A stretch of 8,873 nt of DNA from Bordetella parapertussis (lineage in GTDB: Bacteria; Pseudomonadota; Gammaproteobacteria; Burkholderiales; Burkholderiaceae_C), in contig CAMCTC010000157.1 in NCBI GenBank assembly GCA_945878355.1, forward strand, positions 1-8,873. The letters run 5' to 3'. Each line of letters begins with the position of its first letter. Within the stretch, counting starts at the first letter, position 1. Shown here one piece after another: positions 1 to 7,050 of this stretch. The notes beneath the pieces are model-generated. The model saw only the letters and a program-made list of their open reading frames with translations. It was not told the origin of the DNA and did not search any database. The position numbers and the translations under genes are program-made.

Positions 1-353
1 TTCCAATTTCTTTAGCCTTAAAACGTAACCTTGAAACCTATTTGCAAGTAAAAAAGGAACTAAACTTATCAAATCCTATGTTGTTGGTTAGCGAGAAAGG
101 TACTACACTAAGCGAACAAGCTGCTTACAAATTGGTGAAGAAATATCTTTCTCAAATTACCACTATACAAAAGAAAAGCCCACATGTTTTACGACACACC
201 TTTGCAACACACCTTTTAAATAATGGGGCTGATATTAATGCTGTGAAAGATTTATTGGGGCATGCTAATTTAAGTGCTACTCAAGTTTACACACATAACA
301 CGATAGATAAACTCAAAAAATCATACAAACAAGCGCACCCACGAGGTGATTAA
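1..353 (+). CDS. Tyrosine recombinase, XerC-like, C-terminal fragment (5' end outside window)
   Basis: The reading frame is open from base 3 to the TAA at 351-353, so this is the 3' part (about 116 codons) of a longer gene. A TTG at 42 could be taken for a start, but homologous-looking sequence continues upstream of it, so I treat the gene as truncated by the window edge. It shows the C-terminal catalytic boxes of tyrosine recombinases: [12 protein letters not shown] with His at 183-185 and Arg at 192-194, LLGH with His at 261-263, and the nucleophile Tyr at 288-290 in QVYTH. The first catalytic Arg and the Lys lie outside. The ending QAHPRGD resembles the AHPR-type tail of XerC/XerD housekeeping proteins, which resolve chromosome dimers at dif. 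A phage or element integrase is less likely but not excluded. The codons and 34% GC fit Bacteroidota and are unlike everything downstream. Confidence 0.85.
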   Translation, partial: PISLALKRNLETYLQVKKELNLSNPMLLVSEKGTTLSEQAAYKLVKKYLSQITTIQKKSPHVLRHTFATHLLNNGADINAVKDLLGHANLSATQVYTHNTIDKLKKSYKQAHPRGD

Positions 354-383
354 AATATTACAATTAACAGAGTATAAACCAAT
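354..383. other. Composition breakpoint between two unrelated sequences
   Basis: The 30 bases after the recombinase stop codon are AT-rich and hold no recognisable gene, terminator or attachment-site repeat. From about 384-390 the sequence turns abruptly GC-rich and at once reads as the interior of recC in the frame ending at 3281. The last upstream stop in that frame is TAA at 375-377. RecC-like similarity (LPWQRIS, then AELGQHDQHRRF) can be followed back to about 384-390, so the join lies between 354 and 390. Because it cuts recC internally, this is a breakpoint and not a normal intergenic region. Confidence 0.85.
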
Positions 384-3281
384 CTGCCCTGGCAGCGCAT
401 CAGCGCTGAGCTTGGCCAGCACGACCAGCACCGCCGGTTCAATGAAGCGCTGCAGCCGCTGTCGCCTCAGGCCGCGCAGGCCGCCGGCTTGCCGGCCAGC
501 GCCCATGTCTTCGTGCTGCCGACCATGCCGCCGTTGCACATCGAGTTGCTCAAGCAGATCGGCCGCGTGACCGAACTGCACCTCTATGTGCTCAACCCCT
601 GCCGCGAGTACTGGTTCGAGCTGATCGACCGCCGCCGCCTGAGCCACCTCGCCGCCCGCGGCCAGGCCCAGGGCCATGAGGAGGGCCACCGCCTGCTGGC
701 GGCCTGGGGCAAGCAAACCCAGTCGCATGTCGACCTGCTGGTCGATCACTGCGGTGAGGCGGCCGAGGATGACAGCCACTTCGAACCCGCTTCGGCTGAC
801 ACTTTGCTGGCCAAGGTGCAGAACGCCATCCTGGACCTGAGCGATCTGCAGCCCGGCACGGTGGCGCTCGCCGCCGATGACCGCAGCCTGTCGCTGCATG
901 TCTGCCACTCGCTGACCCGCGAGCTCGAGGTGTTGCAAGACCACTTGCTGGGGCTGTTTTGCAAGCCAGGCCTGCAGCCCTCGCAGGTGTTGGTCGTCAC
1001 CCCCGACCTGGAGGCCGCCGCGCCCTTGATCGACGCGGTGTTCGGTACCGCGCCCAAGGACCGCGCCATCCCCTACACCGTGACGGGCCGCGCCCGCAGC
1101 AGCGTCAACACCTGCGCCCAGGCCTTGCTGGCCCTGCTGGCACTGGCGGGCTCGCGTTTTGCGGCCAGCGCGGTGTTCGGCCTGCTGCAGCAGGCCGGCG
1201 TGGCGCGCCGCTTCGGCCTGGACGACGACACGCTGCAACAGGTGCGCGACTGGATCCGCGTCTCGGGCATGCGCTGGGCGCTGGACGCCCAACACCGGGC
1301 CAGCTTCGGCGTCCCGCCCGAGGCCAGGCACACGCTGGGCGACGGCTTGGACAGGCTGTTCCTGGGCTATGCGCTGCCGACGCGGGTCGAATCGCCCCTG
1401 CTCGACCTGCTGCCTGCCGGCGACGCCGAGGGCTCATCAGCGCTCGCGCTGGGCGCTTTCTGGCGCTTCGTCGACGCGCTGCAGCGCCTGCAGGCCGAGC
1501 TGGCAATGCCCAAGCTGCCAGCGGACTGGGCCGGCACGCTGCTGACCAGCCTGGAGACTTTCGTGCAGGCCGCAGACGCCGAGCTCGACGACTTGCGCGA
1601 GCTGCAGCAGACGATCCGGACGATGGCCGACACGATGCAGCTTGGCGGCGTGGCCCAGTCGCTGCCGCTGGCGGTGGTTCGCGCCGCGCTGACGCAGTTG
1701 CTCGACGACCCGGCGCGCGGCGGCGTGCCCAGCGGCCGGGTGACTTTCGCGGCCATCAGCAGCCTGCGCAACCTGCCGTTTGAGGTGATCTGCGCGATCG
1801 GTCTGAACGACGGCGTTTTCCCCAGCGCGGTGCGGCCGCCCGAGTTTGACTTGATGGCGCTGAGCCCGCGCCGCGGCGATCGGCAACGCCGCGACGACGA
1901 GCGCAACCTGTTCCTGGACCTGCTGCTCGCAGCGCGCGGCAGCCTCTACCTCAGCCACGTCGGCCGCAGCGTGCGCGACAACTCGCTGCTGCCCCCGTCG
2001 GTGCTGGTCTCGGAGCTGCTCGAGTCCGTGCTGCCGGCCATCGCCGACGACCCGGGCTCGCCGCAGTCGCTGGCCCGCGCCAGGCAGCGCCTGGTCGTTG
2101 AGCATCCGCTGCAGCCCTTCGCGATCGAGGGTTTCGTGATCGGCGGTGACGAGCGGCTGCGCAGCTTCAACCGCGAACTCGGCGACGCGCTGCGGCGCAG
2201 CCTGCAAGCCCTGGCGGCCGGCCCGACCGCAGCGACAGCACCGACCGCCGCGCCCGAGATCGCCGGACTGCAGGAAGACAGCGCGGACGACAGCAGGGAT
2301 GACAACGCCGACGACAGCGATGACGATGGCGCACCCGAGGGCCAGCCGCTGTTCTTTGACCTGCCGCTCTCAGCGCCAGGCCCGGACTGGCGTGAGGTGT
2401 CGCTGGTGCAACTGGCCGAGTTCTTCCGCAACCCTTGCCGCTACCTGCTGCGCCACCGTCTGGGCATGGACTTGCAGCGCGATGCCGAGGCCCTGCTCGA
2501 CGACGAACCCTTTCTGACCGACCTGCCCGCGCGCAGCGCGCTGGCCCGCCGCTTGCTGCCGCAGTTGCTGCAAGGGCTCGATGCCGATGCGCTGCGCCGG
2601 CTTGCACAGGCCGGCCAGGAGATGCCCGACGGCACACTGGGTCAGCGCGAGCTCGACCGTGAACTCGCACAGCTCACAGCTTATGCCGACCGGGTTCGCC
2701 AAGCTTGCGCTGAGCCCTGTCTGCCGCCGCACCAGATCGCCATCGCGATCGACCTGCCGACCCACGATGGCGACGGCCTCGAGCCCTGGCGGCTGAGTGC
2801 CAGCCTGGCCGACTTGCGCGCATCGGGGCTGGTGCGCTCGCGCTACGACCAGCGGCGCGTCGGTGACGTGCTCGAGGCCTGGTTGCACCACCTGGCGCTG
2901 TGCGCCGGCCCTGCACCAGCCGCTGCGGCCTGCACACGCTGGCTGACGATCGACGGCGAGCTGCGATTCAAGCCCCACCCGCAGCCGGCCGCAGTGCTGA
3001 GCGACTTGCTCGACATGTACCGGCAGGGGCTGAGCCGACCGCTGCACTTTTTCCCGAAGTCGGCCTGGGCTTGCTGGGAGGACCACCTCGAGGCTGGCGG
3101 GTCTGCCGCCGCAGCCAGGGGCAAGTGGCAGGTCACCAAGAAGCTACCCTATGCCGAGGGTGCGGACGCGGCCTACCGACTGGCGCTGCGGGGCTGCGAC
3201 GAACCGCTGGACCGCGAATTCTTCGATCTGGCCGAGCGCGTGTTCCGCCCCTTGTTGACGCACATCGATGACGCCCTGTGA
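384..3281 (+). CDS. recC: RecBCD enzyme subunit RecC, N-terminally truncated
   Basis: This is the gamma subunit of exodeoxyribonuclease V. RecC is a catalytically dead helicase-like protein that holds RecB and RecD, splits the duplex and scans the 3' strand for Chi. The frame runs 965 codons to TGA 3279-3281; E. coli RecC has 1122 residues, so about 180-190 are missing at the left join. Segments collinear with E. coli RecC include HVFVLPTMPPLHIELL (about 504-551), VLNPCREYW (about 588-615), HVCHSLTRELEVL (about 897-935), DRAIPYTVTGRAR (about 1060-1098), then RNLPFEVICAIGLNDGVFP and RGDRQRRDDERNLFL (about 1767-1920), and VGRSVRDNS (about 1959-1985). The nuclease-like C-terminal domain begins near 2398 (SLVQLAEFFRNPCRYLL). 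Between them lies an Asp-rich low-complexity insert. A TTG at 489 would give a 930-residue protein, but similarity extends upstream, so it is not the true start. No frameshift is seen after 384. Confidence 0.96.
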   Translation: MPWQRISAELGQHDQHRRFNEALQPLSPQAAQAAGLPASAHVFVLPTMPPLHIELLKQIGRVTELHLYVLNPCREYWFELIDRRRLSHLAARGQAQGHEEGHRLLAAWGKQTQSHVDLLVDHCGEAAEDDSHFEPASADTLLAKVQNAILDLSDLQPGTVALAADDRSLSLHVCHSLTRELEVLQDHLLGLFCKPGLQPSQVLVVTPDLEAAAPLIDAVFGTAPKDRAIPYTVTGRARSSVNTCAQALLALLALAGSRFAASAVFGLLQQAGVARRFGLDDDTLQQVRDWIRVSGMRWALDAQHRASFGVPPEARHTLGDGLDRLFLGYALPTRVESPLLDLLPAGDAEGSSALALGAFWRFVDALQRLQAELAMPKLPADWAGTLLTSLETFVQAADAELDDLRELQQTIRTMADTMQLGGVAQSLPLAVVRAALTQLLDDPARGGVPSGRVTFAAISSLRNLPFEVICAIGLNDGVFPSAVRPPEFDLMALSPRRGDRQRRDDERNLFLDLLLAARGSLYLSHVGRSVRDNSLLPPSVLVSELLESVLPAIADDPGSPQSLARARQRLVVEHPLQPFAIEGFVIGGDERLRSFNRELGDALRRSLQALAAGPTAATAPTAAPEIAGLQEDSADDSRDDNADDSDDDGAPEGQPLFFDLPLSAPGPDWREVSLVQLAEFFRNPCRYLLRHRLGMDLQRDAEALLDDEPFLTDLPARSALARRLLPQLLQGLDADALRRLAQAGQEMPDGTLGQRELDRELAQLTAYADRVRQACAEPCLPPHQIAIAIDLPTHDGDGLEPWRLSASLADLRASGLVRSRYDQRRVGDVLEAWLHHLALCAGPAPAAAACTRWLTIDGELRFKPHPQPAAVLSDLLDMYRQGLSRPLHFFPKSAWACWEDHLEAGGSAAAARGKWQVTKKLPYAEGADAAYRLALRGCDEPLDREFFDLAERVFRPLLTHIDDAL
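2283..2330 (+). repeat. Imperfect 24-bp tandem duplication encoding an Asp-rich linker in RecC
   Basis: Two adjacent 24-base copies (2283-2306 and 2307-2330) both begin GC(G/C)GACGACAGC and diverge afterwards. They encode ADDSRDDN and ADDSDDDG. With flanking residues, the stretch 2274-2339 has ten Asp in 22 codons. It follows an Ala/Thr/Pro-rich stretch (about 2205-2270). It sits where E. coli RecC has only a short connection between the helicase-like part and the C-terminal nuclease-like domain, so it is probably a disordered surface linker. Confidence 0.7.
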
Positions 3282-3365
3282 GCGCCCCAAGGCTGGCCGC
3301 AGCCGGCCGCCTCCCGTGGGGATCAAGCCCAAAGCCACATTGGCTCGAGAGACGACGACCCGCCC
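3282..3365 (+). other. recC-recB intergenic spacer, in frame and without stop codons
   Basis: This 84-base spacer is exactly 28 codons and holds no in-frame stop, so recC and recB share a frame and are separated only by the recC TGA. A possible RNA stem pairs CCCCA (3285-3289) with TGGGG (3317-3321) around a GC-rich interior, and a small hairpin pairs AGCCA (3333-3337) with TGGCT (3341-3345). No run of T follows, so neither looks like an intrinsic terminator. The only Shine-Dalgarno-like stretch is GAGAGA at 3347-3352, 13 bases before the recB ATG, which is rather distant. I see no clear promoter. The pairing is read by eye and no folding energy was calculated. Confidence 0.4.
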
Positions 3366-6300
3366 ATGACCGCCGCCCCGCTCGACGTCTTCAACTGCCC
3401 ACTCGACGGCATCAGCCTGATCGAGGCCTCGGCCGGCACCGGCAAGACCTGGAACATCTGCGGCCTGTACCTCAGGCTGCTGCTCGAGCGCGGGCTCGAA
3501 GTGCAGCAGATCCTGGTCGTGACCTTCACCAACGCCGCCACCGCCGAACTGCGCGACCGCATCCGCAGCCGTATCGTCGAGACCCTGGCCAGGCTGCGCG
3601 CCACCGGCCCGACCGCGCCCGACCCATTCGTTGACACCTTGCTGCAGACGCTTCGCTCGCGTCCGGCATCAGGCCTGGCTGGGGCGTCGACTGACGAAGA
3701 CCGGGCGCTGCGCTTGGACCTGGCGCTGCAGACCTTCGACGAGGCCTCGATCTTCACGATCCACGGCTTTTGCCAGCGCGCGCTGGGCGACACACCGTTC
3801 ACGGCCGGCATGCCGATGGCGCTGGAACTGCTCACCGACGACGCCGAGATGAGGCTCGAGGTGGTGCACGATTTCTGGCGGCGACGTATCGCCGGCCGGA
3901 CATTGGCGCCGACACTGGCCAGCCACCTGCTCGACAGGGGCGACACGCCCAGACGCTATGCCGAGTTGCTCAGACGCCAACTCGCCAAGCCCTTGTCGCG
4001 GCCGATCTGGCCGACCGCCATCGACTCGCCAACCCTGCTTGACATGCCCGCCATTGCCACGGCCCACGCCGCCGCGCGGGCGCAATGGCTGGCCGACCGC
4101 GACGCGATCCTGGGCAGCGTCCTCGACGCACTGCCTGGCCTGAACGGCAACCGCTACAAGCCGGCCTCGGTCGCAAGCGCTGCGGCGGGCTGGGACGCGC
4201 TGCTGGGCCAAACCGATGCGCTGGCGCCGTCGGGCAAGGCAGACAAGCTCGAGTTGCTGACGACGGACAAGTTAAAGCCCAACAAGGGCAAGCCGCCGCC
4301 CCGGCCGCATCCGTTCTTCGAACAGGCCTCAGCCTTGCTCGCGCTGCGCGAGGCGGCTGCGCAGTCGCTGGCGCTGGACCGTCTGCGCCTGCTGCGCGAC
4401 CTGCTGGCTGAGGGCCCGGTCGAACTGCGCCAGGCCAAGCGGGCGCGCCGGGTGGTCGCGTTTGACGACATGCTGTTCAATCTGCACGAGCGCTTGACCC
4501 AAAGCCCTGGCCTGCCGGCAGCGCTGAGGGCTCGGTTTCCGGCGGCGCTGATCGACGAGTTCCAGGACACCGACCCTTTGCAGTTCGCGATCTTCAACGC
4601 GATCTATGGCGACGCCAGCAGCCCGCTGTTTCTGGTGGGTGACCCGAAACAGGCGATCTACAGCTTTCGCAACGCCGACCTGCCGACCTACCTGCAAGCG
4701 CGCAACCAGGCCACCGCCCAGTACACCTTGGGCCAGAACCAGCGCTCGAGCCAGCCGCTGCTGGACGCCTTGAACGCCTTGTTCGGCGCCAACGAGCGCT
4801 CGTTCATGCTGCCCGGACTGGACTTCCTGCCTGTGGGCTATGGCGACAAACCGCGCAAGCTGCTGCTCGACCAGACCGGGGCCGCCAGGGCTGCACTGCA
4901 ACTCTGGCGACTGCCGCGCGATGCGCAGGACGAGCCGCTGACCAAGCAGCAGGCCCGCCACGCTGCGGCCAGTGCCTGTGCGGCCGAGATCGCGCGGCTG
5001 ATCGGCCAGTCCCAGCGCATCAGCATCGGTGAGCAACCGCTGTCGGCTGGCGACATCGCGGTGCTGGTGCGCAGCCATGCGCAGGGCGGCGAGATGCGGC
5101 GTGCGCTGTCTGCGCTGGGCGTGGGCAGCGTCGAGTTGTCGCAAGCCAGCGTCTACGCCAGCCCGGACGCCGAAGATCTGGCCCGCGTGCTGGCGGCGAT
5201 CCTGGAGCCCACGCGCGAGCGCTTGCTGCGCGCAGCCTTGGCCACCGATTTGATCGGCTTGGACGCCCGCGCGATCGAATCGGTGTCAACCGACGAGGCC
5301 AGTCTGCTGGGCTGGGTGACGCGCTTCGCGGGCTACCGCGAGCAGTGGCTGCAGCGCGGCGTCGGCGTGATGTTGCGCGCGCTGATGACCGACCTCGGCG
5401 GACGTGACCCCAGCGAAGGCTTGAGCGAACGCCTGCTGCGTCGCGCCGACGGCGAACGACGCTTGACCAACCTGCTGCACCTGGGCGAATGCCTGCACGA
5501 GGCGGCGCAAACCCAGTCCAGCCCGCAGGCCTTGCTGCAATGGCTGCAGACCCAGCGCAGCGAGGACCGGCGCGACGACGCGGCCCAGTTGCGCCTGGCA
5601 TCCGACCGGCACCTGGTCCAGATCATCACGGTGCACAAGTCCAAGGGCCTGGAGTACCCGGTGGTGTTCTGCCCCTTCCTGTGGGACGGCCACCTGGGCG
5701 GGTCATCGCAAAGCTTGGAGGGCAGCGAATACCACGATGCCGACCAACAGCCGGTGATCGACTGGCGCAGCGGCGACGAACTCAAGTCTGAGTTGGAGGC
5801 GATCAAGGCGCAGGTCAAGCTCAGCCGCGCCGCCGAGAACCTGCGGCTGGTCTACGTCGCGCTGACCCGCGCCGTGCACCGCTGCTATCTGGTGGTGGGC
5901 AATTACCGGAGCAACGGAAAAAACCCGTCGACCCACGAGAGCTGCCACAGCCTGCTCAACTGGCTGGTGGCGGGCCAGGGCCAGTCGCCCGCCAGTTGGA
6001 TGCAGAACAAGCTCAAGCCGGAGGACATCGCCCCGGCCTGGGACGAGTTCGCCCAACGCAACGCGCCACAGATCGGCCTGGCGACCTTGCCGCAGGACCC
6101 GTCGGTGCCGTTCCAGCCGCCCCGGCCCGCGCCTGAGACGCTGGCAGCGCTGGCACCTCCGACACAGATACCGACGGGCTGGTGGCTGGGCAGTTACAGC
6201 AGCCTGGCGCACGGTGCCCGGCACGAAGGCGCTGCGGTCGACCACGATCTGCGCTTGCCGCCGCCTGACACCGCCACGCCGCTGAACCCCGCGAGCCTGC

Positions 6301-7040
6301 CAGACGAGGACGACATCCTGAACTTCCCGCGCGGGCCAGTACCCGGCGAATGCCTGCACGAGGTGTTCGAGCGCATCGATTTCGAAGACCCCGGCAGTTG
6401 GCCCGAGGTGATCGCCACCGCCTTGCGCAACCGACCGCAAAACCTGCCGGGCGGCGACACCACGCTGGCGCCGAAGATGATCACCAACATGCTGCGCGAT
6501 GTGCTCAACACCGCGCTGCCCGGCGCAGCGACGCTGGCTGGTTTGCCGCGCCGGCGCCGCTTGGTCGAACTCGAGTTCAACCTGCCGGCCAAGAGGCTGA
6601 GCGCGAGTCGGCTCGCCACGCTGATGCAGCGGCAGGGCTATCCGGTGCCCCCGCTGGTCTTCGGCAACCTGGAGGGCTATCTGCGCGGCTTCATCGACCT
6701 GGTCTTCGAGCAAGGCGGACGCTTCCACGTTCTCGACTGGAAGTCCAACCACCTGGGCTTGAGCCCCGCCGATTACGGCCAGCGACCGATGGCGCAAGCG
6801 ATGGCGAGCAATGGCTACCACCTGCAATACCTGCTCTACACGGTGGCAGTGCACCGCTACCTGCAGCAGCGCCTGCCCGACTACGACTACGAGCAGCATG
6901 TCGGCGGCGTGCTCTACCTGTTCGTGCGCGGCGTGCGGCCTGACTGGCTTGATGACCAGGGACAACCTTGTGGCGTCTATGCCCACCGACCGACACGGCA
7001 GACGGTTGAAGCGCTGTCGGCCTTGATGGACAGCGCATGA
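3366..7040 (+). CDS. recB: RecBCD enzyme subunit RecB, helicase-nuclease (complete)
   Basis: This is the 3'->5' superfamily 1 helicase and sole nuclease of exodeoxyribonuclease V; 1224 residues against 1180 in E. coli. Helicase motifs in order: Walker A ASAGTGKT (21-28), motif Ia LVVTFTNAATAELR (50-63), FTIHGFCQR (130-138), FDDML (366-370), motif II IDEFQDTD (396-403), motif III VGDPKQAIYSFR (424-435), an NQRSS-type motif IV, motif V VHKSKGLEYP (756-765) and motif VI RLVYVALTR (827-835). A Pro/Ala-rich linker (about 900-985) leads to the C-terminal nuclease. There His998, Asp1111, Asp1124 and Lys1126 match the catalytic His956, Asp1067, Asp1080 and Lys1082 of E. coli RecB, so the nuclease appears intact. 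The ATG at 3366 is chosen because no start codon lies in frame between it and the recC stop. The stop lies 10 bases before the recD ATG, which suggests translational coupling. Confidence 0.98.
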   Translation: MTAAPLDVFNCPLDGISLIEASAGTGKTWNICGLYLRLLLERGLEVQQILVVTFTNAATAELRDRIRSRIVETLARLRATGPTAPDPFVDTLLQTLRSRPASGLAGASTDEDRALRLDLALQTFDEASIFTIHGFCQRALGDTPFTAGMPMALELLTDDAEMRLEVVHDFWRRRIAGRTLAPTLASHLLDRGDTPRRYAELLRRQLAKPLSRPIWPTAIDSPTLLDMPAIATAHAAARAQWLADRDAILGSVLDALPGLNGNRYKPASVASAAAGWDALLGQTDALAPSGKADKLELLTTDKLKPNKGKPPPRPHPFFEQASALLALREAAAQSLALDRLRLLRDLLAEGPVELRQAKRARRVVAFDDMLFNLHERLTQSPGLPAALRARFPAALIDEFQDTDPLQFAIFNAIYGDASSPLFLVGDPKQAIYSFRNADLPTYLQARNQATAQYTLGQNQRSSQPLLDALNALFGANERSFMLPGLDFLPVGYGDKPRKLLLDQTGAARAALQLWRLPRDAQDEPLTKQQARHAAASACAAEIARLIGQSQRISIGEQPLSAGDIAVLVRSHAQGGEMRRALSALGVGSVELSQASVYASPDAEDLARVLAAILEPTRERLLRAALATDLIGLDARAIESVSTDEASLLGWVTRFAGYREQWLQRGVGVMLRALMTDLGGRDPSEGLSERLLRRADGERRLTNLLHLGECLHEAAQTQSSPQALLQWLQTQRSEDRRDDAAQLRLASDRHLVQIITVHKSKGLEYPVVFCPFLWDGHLGGSSQSLEGSEYHDADQQPVIDWRSGDELKSELEAIKAQVKLSRAAENLRLVYVALTRAVHRCYLVVGNYRSNGKNPSTHESCHSLLNWLVAGQGQSPASWMQNKLKPEDIAPAWDEFAQRNAPQIGLATLPQDPSVPFQPPRPAPETLAALAPPTQIPTGWWLGSYSSLAHGARHEGAAVDHDLRLPPPDTATPLNPASLPDEDDILNFPRGPVPGECLHEVFERIDFEDPGSWPEVIATALRNRPQNLPGGDTTLAPKMITNMLRDVLNTALPGAATLAGLPRRRRLVELEFNLPAKRLSASRLATLMQRQGYPVPPLVFGNLEGYLRGFIDLVFEQGGRFHVLDWKSNHLGLSPADYGQRPMAQAMASNGYHLQYLLYTVAVHRYLQQRLPDYDYEQHVGGVLYLFVRGVRPDWLDDQGQPCGVYAHRPTRQTVEALSALMDSA
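5963..5970 (+). other. GCTGGTGG octamer (E. coli Chi sequence) inside recB
   Basis: An exact match to the E. coli Chi octamer, read on the + strand. Whether RecBCD of this host recognises this octamer is unknown. In E. coli most Chi-contacting residues of RecC lie in its N-terminal part, which is missing here. Confidence 0.3.
6178..6185 (+). other. GCTGGTGG octamer (E. coli Chi sequence) inside recB
   Basis: A second exact match on the + strand, 215 bases after the first, in the recB linker-coding region. The codons here give Gly-Trp-Trp, so the match may simply reflect coding constraint. Confidence 0.3.
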
Positions 7041-7050
7041 TGGGCGCCGC

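Noticed and set aside
354..390. Attachment site or inverted repeat of an integrated element at the join
   Set aside because: I see no direct or inverted repeat pairing this region with another part of the window, and only one side of any such element would be present.
346..570. Small + strand open frame spanning the join
   Set aside because: It begins in the AT-rich piece and continues in a wrong frame over recC. It gives Arg/Cys/Ser-rich shadow sequence with no domain.
321..1331. 336-codon open frame on the minus strand over the join and recC
   Set aside because: It is an antisense shadow of recC with a low-complexity Gln/Ala/Gly/Arg composition, and its end crosses the composition breakpoint into unrelated DNA.
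3285..3345. Terminator between recC and recB
   Set aside because: The possible stems have no following T run, and termination here would cut off subunits of one complex.
3278..3634. GTG overlapping the recC stop codon as a possible separate gene
   Set aside because: The frame is offset from recB, its product is Arg/Pro-rich shadow sequence, and recB has all expected N-terminal motifs from the ATG at 3366.
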